A program made the translations under genes and the position numbers. A model generated the notes under the pieces. The model was not told where the DNA came from. It did not search any database and worked only from the letters and a program-made list of their open reading frames with translations. Positions 21,559 through 30,085 of a stretch of DNA of 64,000 bases are shown here, piece by piece. Position 1 is the first letter of the stretch; every line of letters begins with the position of its first letter. This DNA comes from Serratia inhibens (GTDB lineage: Bacteria; Pseudomonadota; Gammaproteobacteria; Enterobacterales; Enterobacteriaceae). The stretch lies in the NCBI RefSeq assembly GCF_003591175.1, contig NZ_QYYG01000001.1:186001-250000 (forward strand), given 5' to 3'.

Positions 21559-21919
21559 TTTGATTACTCCTCTCGTTTGATGGGGGGATTATTACACGAA
21601 ATGCGGCGGTGCGATGGCGGATTTCGGACATGAAGATGGAGGGGGATCTCACAGGAGTCATGTTGGCGCAAGGGGACGCTTTTTATCCGATGGTTGCGTG
21701 CCTCGGTGCTTTGCCTGGGCATCGTTGCGGAGGTAGAGGTACAGGTTTCAGGGGCATAAAATGCGGCACCGGCGGTGATGGAAAAACCATCGCCACCTGA
21801 TCTTCAATAATTTGCTATACCTGATAGGTCGAGGGATTTCATTTTTTTGTCATGTAACTGACATGTTAGGGTCATGGCGCTGGCATAAGTTTGCAGCGAC
21901 TAAGCCAGGAGATAACGCG
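21559..21919. other. Non-coding region between ogt and olsF
   Basis: This 360-base gap holds the divergent ogt and olsF promoters. A hairpin-forming stretch (GGTGATGG, AAAAA, CCATCGCC) lies near 21774-21794. No protein-like frame was found apart from an upstream extension of the olsF frame without homology. Confidence 0.4.
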
Positions 21920-23641
21920 ATGTTCAGCTTGGATTCTCTGTTGCAAGATGCATTTCCACACCGCAATACCCCGGCCTGGCAGCGTAGCCTGCTGAGAACT
22001 TTACTCTTCGAAAAAGAATTCAAACAGTTTGCCGCCGATTATCCGCACCTGAAGGGGCTGGATTTGATCGAGCAAGTGGTGGACTACTTCAACCTCAGCT
22101 GTGAACTGGTAGACGGTGATCTGGAAAATATTCCCAGCCAGGGGCCGGTGGTGCTGGTGGCAAACCACCCGATCGGATCGCTGGACGGGTTGGTGCTGCT
22201 GCGTGCAGTCGCGGCGGTGCGGCCGGATGTGAAAGTGGTAGCCAGTCAACTGCTGACCTATATCGAACCGTTGCGCAGCCTGTTCGTGCCGGTGGACAAC
22301 GTAGGCTATAAAACCAGCCGCAAGCAAATCGAAGGCATGCAGGAGCAACTCGATAAACAGGGCGCGCTGATCCTGTTCCCCGCCGGTGAAGTGTCGCGCA
22401 TGAGCCCGAAAGGCATTCGCGACGGCCACTGGCATACCGGCTTCTTGCGTCTGGCGGCCAAGGCGCGGGCACCGATTGTGCCGATCCACATCAGCGCGCG
22501 TAACAGCAACCTGTTTTATTTCACCTCGCTGGTTTACCGTCCTTTATCCACCTTGTTGCTGGTGCGTGAAATGTTCCAGCAGCAGGGCGGCCGTATCAAA
22601 ATCCGCGTTGGCGGCCGCATTCCGTTTGCCAACTGGCACGATGGCCACACCAGTGCCAAAGATTTGGCCGAGCGCTTCCGTCGTCACGTTTATCGTCTGG
22701 GCCAGGGCAAGGAAGGGCTGTTCGCCAGCGAATCGGCCATCGCCCTGCCTGAGGATCGGCTGGAGTTGAAGAAGGCGCTGGCAAACTGCGAGCGACTGGG
22801 CGTAACGCCGGACGGTAAAATCATTTACTTGTATCGCCGCCAGGATGAGGCACGTACGCCCATTCTGCGTGAGTTAGGCCGCCTGCGCGAGATCGCTTTC
22901 CGCGCAGTGGGCGAAGGCTCCGGCCGTCGGCGCGATCTGGACAGCTATGACGACGACTATTATCACCTGGTGCTGTGGGATGCGGACGAGCTGGAAATTG
23001 TCGGCGCTTACCGTTTTATTCCCACCGCAGAGCAGCTGGAGCGCAAGGGCCTGGAAAGTATCTACAGCAACAGCCTGTTTCATTATGACCGCGATATGGC
23101 ACCGATCCTGGCGCAGGGCATCGAACTGGGTCGCAGCTTTATCCAACCGGCCTATTGGGGCAAGCGTGGGCTGGATTACCTGTGGTTGGGCATTGGCGCC
23201 TATCTGGCCAAATACCCGCAGTATCGCTATCTGTTTGGGCCGGTCTCCATCTCCGGCGGTATGCCGGTGGCGGCGCGCGATTTGTTGATCGCCTTCTACC
23301 GGCTGTATTTCTCACCGGGGAGCGCGCTGGCGCAGTCGCGCCAGCCATATCCGGCTTCGTTGCCGCAGGTCCTGGCGCAGTTTGCCGGCGATAATTATCA
23401 AGAAGATCTGGTGCGGCTGAAAAGCCTGCTGAGCAACATCGGTTGCTCGATCCCCACCTTGTATAAACAGTATACCGAGCTGTGCGAGCCGGGCGGGGTG
23501 CAGTTTATTGATTTCGGCACCGATCCGGCGTTCAACAACTGTATCGACGGACTGGTATTGGTTGATCTCACCCGGCTTAAACCGTCGCGCTTCCAGCGTT
23601 ATATTGCAGTTCATCAACCGCAGGAAACTTGCATAGAGTGA
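21920..23641 (+). CDS. olsF: Bifunctional ornithine lipid synthase OlsF
   Basis: This 573-residue protein joins two acyltransferases. The N-terminal PlsC/OlsA-like domain (about 60-270) has the NHPIGSLDG H-x5-D motif and FPAGEVSR. The C-terminal GNAT/OlsB-like domain (about 290-550) has ELGRSFIQPAYWGKRGLDYLW. OlsF, described in Serratia proteamaculans, makes lyso-ornithine lipid with its C-terminal part and completes ornithine lipid with its N-terminal part. These phosphorus-free membrane lipids often appear under phosphate limitation. The start at ATG 21920 has AGGAG eight bases upstream. The frame runs back to 21812 without homology. It is a single gene. Confidence 0.88.
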   Translation: MFSLDSLLQDAFPHRNTPAWQRSLLRTLLFEKEFKQFAADYPHLKGLDLIEQVVDYFNLSCELVDGDLENIPSQGPVVLVANHPIGSLDGLVLLRAVAAVRPDVKVVASQLLTYIEPLRSLFVPVDNVGYKTSRKQIEGMQEQLDKQGALILFPAGEVSRMSPKGIRDGHWHTGFLRLAAKARAPIVPIHISARNSNLFYFTSLVYRPLSTLLLVREMFQQQGGRIKIRVGGRIPFANWHDGHTSAKDLAERFRRHVYRLGQGKEGLFASESAIALPEDRLELKKALANCERLGVTPDGKIIYLYRRQDEARTPILRELGRLREIAFRAVGEGSGRRRDLDSYDDDYYHLVLWDADELEIVGAYRFIPTAEQLERKGLESIYSNSLFHYDRDMAPILAQGIELGRSFIQPAYWGKRGLDYLWLGIGAYLAKYPQYRYLFGPVSISGGMPVAARDLLIAFYRLYFSPGSALAQSRQPYPASLPQVLAQFAGDNYQEDLVRLKSLLSNIGCSIPTLYKQYTELCEPGGVQFIDFGTDPAFNNCIDGLVLVDLTRLKPSRFQRYIAVHQPQETCIE

Positions 23642-23738
23642 TCGGCCACGCGTTCATACGTTTTTGATCTAAGCCCCGGCTTGGGGCCTGCGGTGGGATA
23701 GCGCTAGGATAAAGGTTTATCCCACCCAGGAGTTTTGC

Positions 23739-24521
23739 ATGTCACAGTCCTTTGTCCCGCAGTTGCTATCTGCCGAGGAACCTCCCGCCGTTGCGGTTGA
23801 AACGCCCAACGGCACCGCACCCTTTTTATTACTGTGCGATCACGCCGGCCAGGCGATACCGCAACGTTTGGGCGATCTGGGCCTGCCGCCCGGTGAAATC
23901 GACCGTCATATCGGTTGGGATATCGGTGCCTTGGCGGTTTCACGTCATCTTAGTCGCCATCTGGACGCCACGTTGATTCATCAGCGTTACTCACGTTTAG
24001 TGATTGACTGCAACCGGGCGCCCGGTATCGCCAGTTCGATCCCGCATCTGTCGGAACTGACGCCTGTTCCCGGCAATATCGGCATTGATGCAGAGCACGC
24101 GTTGGCTCGCGAGCGTGAAATTTTCCTGCCGTATCATCACAGCATTGACGATACGCTGGGCGAACGGCAGCTGCGCGAAAAGCCGACCGCCATTATCGCG
24201 ATGCACAGTTTTACGCCGGTGTTCAAGGGTAACTCGCGTCCCTGGCAGGTTGGGTTGCTGTTTAACCGCCAACCGGAGTTTGCCCACCTGCTGGCTGAGT
24301 TGCTGCGGGAGGAAGGGGATTTGCAGGTGGGGGTCAACGAACCTTATGCGATGACCGATGCGACGGATTACACCTTGCCGGTGCATGCGGAACGGCGCCG
24401 GTTACCTTACGTTGGCATCGAGATCCGGCAGGACCTGATCGCCGATGAAACGGGCCAGCGGGCCTGGGCAAAACGCTTCGCAAGACTGCTCCCACAGGCC
24501 TGGCATCGCTGGCAAATTTGA
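23739..24521 (+). CDS. N-formylglutamate amidohydrolase family protein
   Basis: This 260-residue protein matches the FGase family (hydrolysis of N-formyl-glutamate or related N-formyl amino acids to formate and the amino acid). Visible signatures are LLCDHAGQAIP (about 32-42), DIGALAVS, DCNRAPG (about 91-97), AMHSFTPVF (about 155-163) and GIEIRQDLI (about 230-238). Several histidines and acidic residues there could bind a metal. No hut genes are nearby, so a role in histidine breakdown is not supported. The substrate is open. CAGGAG precedes the ATG. Confidence 0.85.
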   Translation: MSQSFVPQLLSAEEPPAVAVETPNGTAPFLLLCDHAGQAIPQRLGDLGLPPGEIDRHIGWDIGALAVSRHLSRHLDATLIHQRYSRLVIDCNRAPGIASSIPHLSELTPVPGNIGIDAEHALAREREIFLPYHHSIDDTLGERQLREKPTAIIAMHSFTPVFKGNSRPWQVGLLFNRQPEFAHLLAELLREEGDLQVGVNEPYAMTDATDYTLPVHAERRRLPYVGIEIRQDLIADETGQRAWAKRFARLLPQAWHRWQI

Positions 24522-24593
24522 CTTTAGGAATATTCCCAGTGATGATAACTGCAAGGAATTAGTATCGCCATCGGGAAGAGTCAGGAGAGACGT

Positions 24594-25307
24594 GTGGAGC
24601 ACAATGATAACGGATTGTTTATCAAACGGGAGCGTTTTGAAGTTCTGGCGATTTTGCGTGAAATTTGTAAACAACGCACACCGCTGCGGGTCGTTAACCA
24701 GCAGCAGCAGTTTCAGAGTCTGTTATTGAGCGTCGGGCCGGACAATATCGTCTTCAGCGGCGACAAGGCGGATAGCGTGGCGGACGGCGAGTTTACCGTC
24801 GTGATTGAAAGCCACGACGCGAAGATCGAATTCACCGTCGGCCAACCCAAATTTACCGACCAACTGGGCGTTCAAGTCTGTTCTACCTGCCTGCCTAAAG
24901 AGCTGGTTTACATTCAGCGTCGTCGCCAGTTCCGCGTCACCACGCCACACTGGCGTCAGTTTCTCTGCAGCGGCGAATATGCTGACGGCACCGCATATCA
25001 GTTAAGGATCCACGATCTCTCTGCCGGCGGTGTGGGCTTGCGCTTCGATGGCCCGTTACCGGACAAGCTTCAACCGGGCATCCTGTTCAAAAAGGCGCTG
25101 TTGGATCTGGGCAGCTATGGCAGCTTCAAGGTTAATATGGAGCTGATGGTGATCAATGAAGATCAGGAGCTGGACGAAGATGACAAACCGGTGCATTTCT
25201 CGCGTTTGTCATGCCGCTTTATCAATCTCGGCCTGGCCATGGAAAGAAAAATACAGAGTGCGGTGTTTGCGTTCGAATTGGATTTCAATAAAAAGAAGAA
25301 ACGCTGA
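24594..25307 (+). CDS. ycgR: Flagellar brake protein YcgR (c-di-GMP PilZ)
   Basis: This 237-residue cytoplasmic protein has an N-terminal YcgR domain (about 5-100) and a C-terminal PilZ domain (about 107-225). The c-di-GMP-binding RRRQFR (about 109-114) and DLSAGGVG (about 143-150) motifs are intact. Bound to c-di-GMP, YcgR slows the flagellar motor by contacting the rotor or stator. The start is GTG at 24594 with AGGAG six bases upstream. A GC-rich hairpin follows the gene. No flagellar genes are next to it, as is usual for ycgR. Confidence 0.93.
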   Translation: MEHNDNGLFIKRERFEVLAILREICKQRTPLRVVNQQQQFQSLLLSVGPDNIVFSGDKADSVADGEFTVVIESHDAKIEFTVGQPKFTDQLGVQVCSTCLPKELVYIQRRRQFRVTTPHWRQFLCSGEYADGTAYQLRIHDLSAGGVGLRFDGPLPDKLQPGILFKKALLDLGSYGSFKVNMELMVINEDQELDEDDKPVHFSRLSCRFINLGLAMERKIQSAVFAFELDFNKKKKR

Positions 25308-25318
25308 AGCAGACGAAC

Positions 25319-25338
25319 AGGGGCAGCGGGCTGCCCCT
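25319..25338. terminator. Hairpin between ycgR and the pdxK-like gene
   Basis: AGGGGCAGC (25319-25327) pairs with GCTGCCCCT (25330-25338). It lies between two convergent genes and probably works as a terminator, though the T-runs are weak. Confidence 0.55.
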
Positions 25339-25351
25339 CGATGATTCTGTT

Positions 25352-26191
25352 CTATCTCAAGGCACGCAGGCTGCCAATCTCCTCCCACCCGAAATGTTCC
25401 GCTTCCGCCAACACGTCACACACTTCGCCACCGGAGGTAACTATGGCGTCGTTGAGGCTTTTGCCGTGCAGCAAATGGCTGACCAGCAGCGCGGTAAACA
25501 TGTCGCCGGTGCCTTTCACCTTCGATTTGATTTTGGGGTGGGTATAGCTTTGCACTTGATTGCGGCTGACCAGCAATAACCCAAGCTCATCGTCGTTTTC
25601 CGCTATGCCCGGCGCGCTGGTCACCAACACCCACTCGGTAGTGTCATTCAACAGCGCCTGCGCGGCGTGCAGCGTCTGTTCACACGTAACCAGGCTGTGT
25701 CCGCAAAGCTGTTCCAGTTCAAACCCATTGGGCGTCAGGCCGTTGGCGAGGCGCAGGAACGGCGAACGGTAGTAATTGACGATGCGCGGGTCCACATACA
25801 CGCCTTCACCGTAATCGCCCATCACCGGGTCGATATAGATTTTTATCTGCGGATTGATAGCGCGAACGCGCTGCAACCAGGTGTCCAGAATATGACATTG
25901 GCCGACATCCCCCAGATAGCCGACAATTACCGCTCGGGTGCGTTTCATCACGCCGCGAGCGATCAAATCTTCGAGAAAGCCGCTGAACCATTCGGCGGAA
26001 ATCACGCCGCCGCTGGGGGCACCGTAATAGGGCGGGCAGCCGAACAGCACGCTGGGTACCTGCAGCGCTTCCAGCCCCTTTTTCAGCAGGGTGCGATAGG
26101 CGATACCATTGCCGACGCTGCCATACACCACCTGCGATTGAATGCTGATCACATCAATTTGCGGCGGTTGCAATTGAAAAGTCTGTTGCAT
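25352..26191 (-). CDS. pdxK: PdxK-like pyridoxal/pyridoxine kinase
   Basis: This 279-residue ribokinase-family enzyme phosphorylates vitamin B6 vitamers in the salvage route to PLP. The N-terminal stretch IQSQVVYGSVGN (about 17-28) is shared with PdxK rather than with PdxY (QSHVVYGHAGN). IDPVMGDYGEGVYV (about 118-131) and the C-terminal anion hole KGTGDMF (about 224-230) are intact. It is the last gene of a three-gene operon (27159 to 25352). A divergent MocR/PtsJ-type regulator next door supports a B6 role, since PtsJ controls pdxK in Salmonella. Paralogues elsewhere in the genome are likely. Confidence 0.8.
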   Translation of the reverse strand: MQQTFQLQPPQIDVISIQSQVVYGSVGNGIAYRTLLKKGLEALQVPSVLFGCPPYYGAPSGGVISAEWFSGFLEDLIARGVMKRTRAVIVGYLGDVGQCHILDTWLQRVRAINPQIKIYIDPVMGDYGEGVYVDPRIVNYYRSPFLRLANGLTPNGFELEQLCGHSLVTCEQTLHAAQALLNDTTEWVLVTSAPGIAENDDELGLLLVSRNQVQSYTHPKIKSKVKGTGDMFTALLVSHLLHGKSLNDAIVTSGGEVCDVLAEAEHFGWEEIGSLRALR

Positions 26192-26908
26192 CTAACACGT
26201 CCTTTGTTCGTTTTTATCCAGCCAGCGCACAAACACCTGGCGGGCACGCTGTGCCAATTCCGCGCCATGGCGTGCGGCCTGCTCGCGCAATTGCTGCGGG
26301 GCAATGCCGGCCAACTCCAGCTCACAGGCGTGACCGACCAGCCAGCGTTCAATATCGCGATGGTCGGCCTCCAGGTGGAACTGCAATCCCAGCGCGAAGC
26401 CCTGATATTCAAACGCCTGATAACGGCAAACCTCGGTGCTGGCCAGACAGGTTGCACCCTCAGGCAGGGTAAACATATCCCCGTGCCAGTGCAGCACCGG
26501 CGTTGCTGCCAGCGGCGCCAATACGGAGTCTTCATTTTCCGCCAGCGTCAGCGGCGCGTAACCGATCTCTTTCACTCCCAGCGAGACGACGCCGGCTCCC
26601 AAAGCCTGAGCCATCACCTGCGCCCCCAGGCAAATGCCGATCGTGGGGCGACGTTGCTGTAACCGCTGGGTTACCAGCGTCAATTCGTCGTTGAGAAACG
26701 GATACTGTTGCTACCCGGCAAAATGCTGAGCGGCGCTGATGGGCCCACCGAGCACCACCAGCAAATCGGTGTCTTCATTATGGATGGCACGGATATCGTC
26801 ACGGCTGGCATCGTAATAATCAATCTGATAGCCACGCAGTGAAAGCAGCGATCCCAGAATACCGAGGTTTTCAAAATTTACATGCCTGATAGCGACAACT
26901 TTTTTCAT
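26192..26908 (-). pseudogene. Class I glutamine amidotransferase with in-frame amber stop
   Basis: Two pieces in the same frame, 26711-26908 (65 aa) and 26192-26710, together form a GATase1 protein of about 238 codons. The N-part has MKKVVAIRH and VVLGGPISA. The C-part has the nucleophile GICLGAQ and the His-Glu pair in LQFHLEAD. They are separated only by a TAG at 26711-26713, read as HFAG-stop-QQYPFLNDEL, where relatives have a sense codon. All catalytic residues lie after the stop. A downstream ATG (26683) lacks the first strand of the fold, so the enzyme is probably lost unless the stop is suppressed. The gene begins four bases inside the preceding 84-aa gene and abuts the kinase gene. 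Confidence 0.8.
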
Positions 26909-27159
26909 TGCTCTACTTCCCTGGCGTCGTGATAAGGCTCCAATTCCAGCGCATCGCCGAGCACGGTAATGCCGTTGGTACCGCTCTGATAAACAATCCG
27001 GCGCTCTTTGACCTGGCTGATGTGTAATTGATAGCCCTGCGCTGCGGGAAATAGCGCGCGGGCCTGTTGCAGGTGGTCGGCAGCCCAGGGCGTGAACATC
27101 TGCAAACGAGCGAAGGCTTTGCCGGCATGCTGAATGTCGAGTACGTAATGTTTTTCCAT
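26905..27159 (-). CDS. Small conserved-looking protein, first gene of the B6 kinase operon
   Basis: An 84-residue soluble protein (MEKHYVLDIQHAG..., ending DAREVEQ) of unknown family. There is no signal peptide or helix of membrane type. The sequence alternates strands (YVLDIQ, YQLHISQV, RRIVYQS, GITVLGDALEL), suggesting a small beta-rich fold. Its stop overlaps the amidotransferase start (ATGA), so the genes are translationally coupled. It is divergent from the PtsJ-type regulator with a 68-base gap, where the operator should lie. The function is unknown. A role with the amidotransferase is an inference. Confidence 0.72.
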   Translation of the reverse strand: MEKHYVLDIQHAGKAFARLQMFTPWAADHLQQARALFPAAQGYQLHISQVKERRIVYQSGTNGITVLGDALELEPYHDAREVEQ

Positions 27160-27227
27160 TTTGACCCCTTAACTTTTGCGTTCGAAACGGGTAAACTACT
27201 TTGAACTAATACAAAAAGGTTTTATGT

Positions 27228-28532
27228 ATGGGGTCATTGTATGCAAAAGGCGGCAGCGCTGTCCAGATTGCTGAACGGATCGGCGCGCAGATAAAGCGGG
27301 GCGACTTGCAACCGGGTGACCTGTTGCCGCCGGTGCGTCAGTTGGCCGGGGAGCTGGGGGTGAACCCCAATACCGTGGCCAGTGCGTATGCCAAGCTGCG
27401 GGATGCCGGGTTGGTGGCCACTCGTGGCCGCGCCGGTACTCAGGTGCTGGAGCCGCCGTTAAAGGCGGTACGTAGCGTACGACTGGTGCCTGAAGGCCTG
27501 TGCGACTTGGCCAGTGGCAATCTGGATGCGGCGCTGTTACCGGCGCTGTCGCTGGGCAAGGATGACGTATTTCCGCAGCAGAATGGCTATGACGTCAGCG
27601 GTGATTTACCGGCATTATGCGCGCTGGGCAGCAAGTGGCTCAGCGAGCAAGGTGCAGAGTTGGGCGAACCGGCGGTGTTTTCCGGCGCGCTGGATGCGAT
27701 TGAAAAGGCGCTGCGCTGCCATGCGGCACCGGGGGCGGCGGTATGGGTGGAAGATCCTTGTTGGCCGCCGTTGTTGACGTTGCTGCGGCATCTGCGCCTG
27801 AAACCGCTGCCGCTGGCGATAGATGAACAAGGGTGCCAACTGCCGGAGAAGGATGCCGCAACGCTGGGTTGCGCAGTGATCCTCACGCCACGCGCGCAGA
27901 ACCCGACCGGCATGTCGCTCAGTGCTGCCCGTGCCAAGTGTTGGCGTGAGTTCCTGGCGCAACAGCCCGGCTGCCTGGCGATTGTCGATGATTTCTGGGG
28001 GCCGCTGTCGCAGCAGCCGCTGCATTTACCCTGCGGTGCCGACAACGGTCTGTATGTGTTGTCACTGAGCAAGTTCCTCAGCCCGGATCTGCGCATTGCG
28101 TTGGCCTGTGGTGCACCGCCGTTATTGCAAGCGATGCGTGCCGATCAATACATCCGTGAGCGCTGGGTTAGCCATATCTTGCAGCAGATTGCCGTCAAAT
28201 TATGGACGCAGGTGCAGGGCGATGGCTTGCTATTACGGGCGCAGGAAACCTATCAGGCGCGGCGCGATGCGCTGGCAGCGCAATTGGGCGCTCTGGCCGG
28301 CACGTCGTTGCCACAGGGGGAAGGCGTGCATATCTGGTTGCCGGTGCGTTCTGAAGCCGCAGCCAGCCAAATCATGGCGCAGCGCGGCTGGCTGGTGCAA
28401 AGCGGCGAGCCGTTCCGACTGAAAAGTGGCCCGGCTGTCCGCATCAGCCTGGCCAACCTGCTTGCGGAAGAACGGGAGCGGCTGGCGCAGGATTTGGCGG
28501 TGGCGATGGTTGCCGGTACCCTGGTTAACTGA
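27228..28532 (+). CDS. ptsJ: MocR/PtsJ-type GntR regulator with aminotransferase domain
   Basis: This 434-residue transcription factor joins an N-terminal GntR winged helix (about 10-75, GDLLPPVRQLAGELGVNPNTVASAY) to a class I aminotransferase-like domain. The PLP lysine is in LSLSKFLSPD (about 283-292), with the family's NPTG segment in QNPTGMS. MocR proteins use PLP as effector. PtsJ of Salmonella represses pdxK. Here the gene is divergent from an operon ending in a PdxK-like kinase, so PLP-feedback control of that operon is likely. PdxR is an alternative name, but no PLP-synthase genes are near. Confidence 0.8.
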   Translation: MGSLYAKGGSAVQIAERIGAQIKRGDLQPGDLLPPVRQLAGELGVNPNTVASAYAKLRDAGLVATRGRAGTQVLEPPLKAVRSVRLVPEGLCDLASGNLDAALLPALSLGKDDVFPQQNGYDVSGDLPALCALGSKWLSEQGAELGEPAVFSGALDAIEKALRCHAAPGAAVWVEDPCWPPLLTLLRHLRLKPLPLAIDEQGCQLPEKDAATLGCAVILTPRAQNPTGMSLSAARAKCWREFLAQQPGCLAIVDDFWGPLSQQPLHLPCGADNGLYVLSLSKFLSPDLRIALACGAPPLLQAMRADQYIRERWVSHILQQIAVKLWTQVQGDGLLLRAQETYQARRDALAAQLGALAGTSLPQGEGVHIWLPVRSEAAASQIMAQRGWLVQSGEPFRLKSGPAVRISLANLLAEERERLAQDLAVAMVAGTLVN

Positions 28533-28542
28533 AGACAAGGCA

Positions 28543-28578
28543 TTAAATCGGTATGGCCAAGGGTCAATGCCGATTTAA
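28543..28578. terminator. Inverted repeat between the regulator and the monooxygenase
   Basis: TTAAATCGG (28543-28551) and CCGATTTAA (28570-28578) form a stem, extended imperfectly by GGCC/GGTC. The genes are convergent, so a bidirectional terminator is likely. No clear T-run is present beyond the stem itself. Confidence 0.4.
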
Positions 28579-28601
28579 CGCTTATGGCCCCGGTTCCCCG
28601 A

Positions 28602-29588
28602 TCAAACCAACGCCAGGCTCTCCTGCGCCAACAGTTGCAAAGAGGCCAGGCGCGCTGCGGGTTGGCTGACCGGTGTATCAATAACGAACTCTTCCACGCC
28701 ATAGAGCTGGTGCAGTTGGTCCAACTGCCGGCGCACCTGCTGTGCAGTGCCGAGCAGAATGTGGTTTTCGCGCGGTTCGATGCGGTAATCGGTGGCGCCG
28801 GCCTGCTGCACAAAACTCTCCGCCTGTTCCAGGCTGCCCACCGTCACGCTCTGCCCGCCGGCCACATGCACGCGGTATTGCTGGATCCCGGCCGCCAGCT
28901 CTTTGGCCTGCGCGGCCGTGTCCGCGACGATCGCCGCTACCGCCAGCAGGGCTTTGCGGCCGCCGCTTTGCGCGGAATAGTGCGCCAGCGCCCGCTGAAT
29001 ATCATCCGGATTGCCATTGAGCTGGGCGGCAAAAACAAAGGCCCAGCCGTGCTCGGCGGCCAGTTGAGCGCTTTCGCTGCTGGCGCCCAGCAGAAAACGT
29101 TGAGCGGATTGCTCAGGCTGCGGAGTGGCGCTCAGGCCAGGTTGCGCATCGTCATTCAGATAAGCATTGAGCTGGGCCAACTGCTGCGGAAAATCCGGCT
29201 TATTCTGCTGGTCGTGCGCGGCCTGCAACGCCTGGGTAGAGAGCGGCAGCCCGCCGGGAGCTTTCCCCACGCCCAGATCCACCCGGCCCGGTGCGAGCGT
29301 TGCCAGCAGGTTGAAGTTTTCCGCAACCTTATAAGCGCTGTAATGTTGCAGCATTACGCCGCCTGAACCGATGCGAATACGCGAGGTTTGCCCGAGTAAA
29401 TAGGCGATCAACACTTCGGGCGAAGGGCAGGCGAGCTGCGGGGTGTTGTGATGCTCCGCCAGCCAGAAACGGCGATAGCCCCAGATTTCCGCCTGCTGCG
29501 CCAGATGCAGCGTACGCGTCAGCGCCTGGGCGGCGCTTTCTCCTTCGGCAATCGGACTTTTATCCAACACGCTTAAGGCATAAGCCAT
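28602..29588 (-). CDS. Luciferase-like (LLM) flavin-dependent monooxygenase
   Basis: This 328-residue TIM-barrel protein belongs to the bacterial luciferase-like family, probably reduced-FMN dependent and cytoplasmic. Typical segments are WLAEHHNTPQLACPSPEVL (about 42-60), RIRIGSGGVMLQHYSAYKVAE (about 70-90), LAPGRVDLGVGKAPGG (about 97-112) and the C-terminal FVIDTP. It most resembles the MsnO8-type subgroup. The substrate is unknown. It stands alone at the left border of a degraded accessory region. GGAGCGGGAAA precedes the ATG. Confidence 0.85.
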   Translation of the reverse strand: MAYALSVLDKSPIAEGESAAQALTRTLHLAQQAEIWGYRRFWLAEHHNTPQLACPSPEVLIAYLLGQTSRIRIGSGGVMLQHYSAYKVAENFNLLATLAPGRVDLGVGKAPGGLPLSTQALQAAHDQQNKPDFPQQLAQLNAYLNDDAQPGLSATPQPEQSAQRFLLGASSESAQLAAEHGWAFVFAAQLNGNPDDIQRALAHYSAQSGGRKALLAVAAIVADTAAQAKELAAGIQQYRVHVAGGQSVTVGSLEQAESFVQQAGATDYRIEPRENHILLGTAQQVRRQLDQLHQLYGVEEFVIDTPVSQPAARLASLQLLAQESLALV

Positions 29589-29733
29589 TTTCCCGCTCCT
29601 TTATCATCAATTATTTATGATCAATACCATGTGGGTCGCCAGGAGCTTAATACTGATTCGGGATAGGATATTCCATTGATAAAAAACGGATTTAGATATG
29701 CGCAGCGCGGTTTAAGCCAGGCTACGCAAGCAC

Positions 29734-29883
29734 TCAGGACTCCAGCCAGGTTTTCAGACGCAGCGCATCGGCGTAGTGGCCATAACGCTGCTGGGCTCCC
29801 AGCAGAATTATCACTACCGGCTGCCCCTTAATCAGGGTTCTCATCACCAGACAGTGACCGGGATGGACCCCGGCTATTTGTAG
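29734..29883 (-). pseudogene. pbpG: C-terminal remnant of a pbpG-type D-Ala-D-Ala endopeptidase
   Basis: Read on the minus strand and ending at the TGA at 29734-29736, this stretch gives HPGHCLVMRT, then QPVVIILLGA, then YGHYADALRLKTWLES. It matches the end of the PBP7/PbpG catalytic domain (AGHCLVMRT...[21 protein letters not shown] as I recall it). There is no start codon or upstream domain in frame. The matching N-terminal piece lies 2.2 kb away at 32079-32291 on the same strand. Confidence 0.7.
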
Positions 29884-30034
29884 AGTGTGCTGAAGTTGAA
29901 AGCGATCGCCGCATCAACGGCTTCCGATAACTGTATGCAAGAACTACCGGGTACTTTTGAGTCGCAATCATAAAAATTTTAAAAAAATCAACAATTGCTA
30001 TGAGACTTTAAATTATATTGAATAAGGGTTTATT

Positions 30035-30065
30035 AATGAAGCAGCCTTATTCTTGCTGCTTCATT
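30035..30065. terminator. Hairpin downstream of the tail-spike gene
   Basis: AATGAAGCAGC (30035-30045) pairs with GCTGCTTCATT (30055-30065) over a 9-base loop, 21 bases past the tail-spike stop. Surroundings are AT-rich but there is no uninterrupted T-run. It is probably the terminator of that gene. Confidence 0.5.
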
Positions 30066-30085
30066 CTATCAAGTATCTATAAGAG

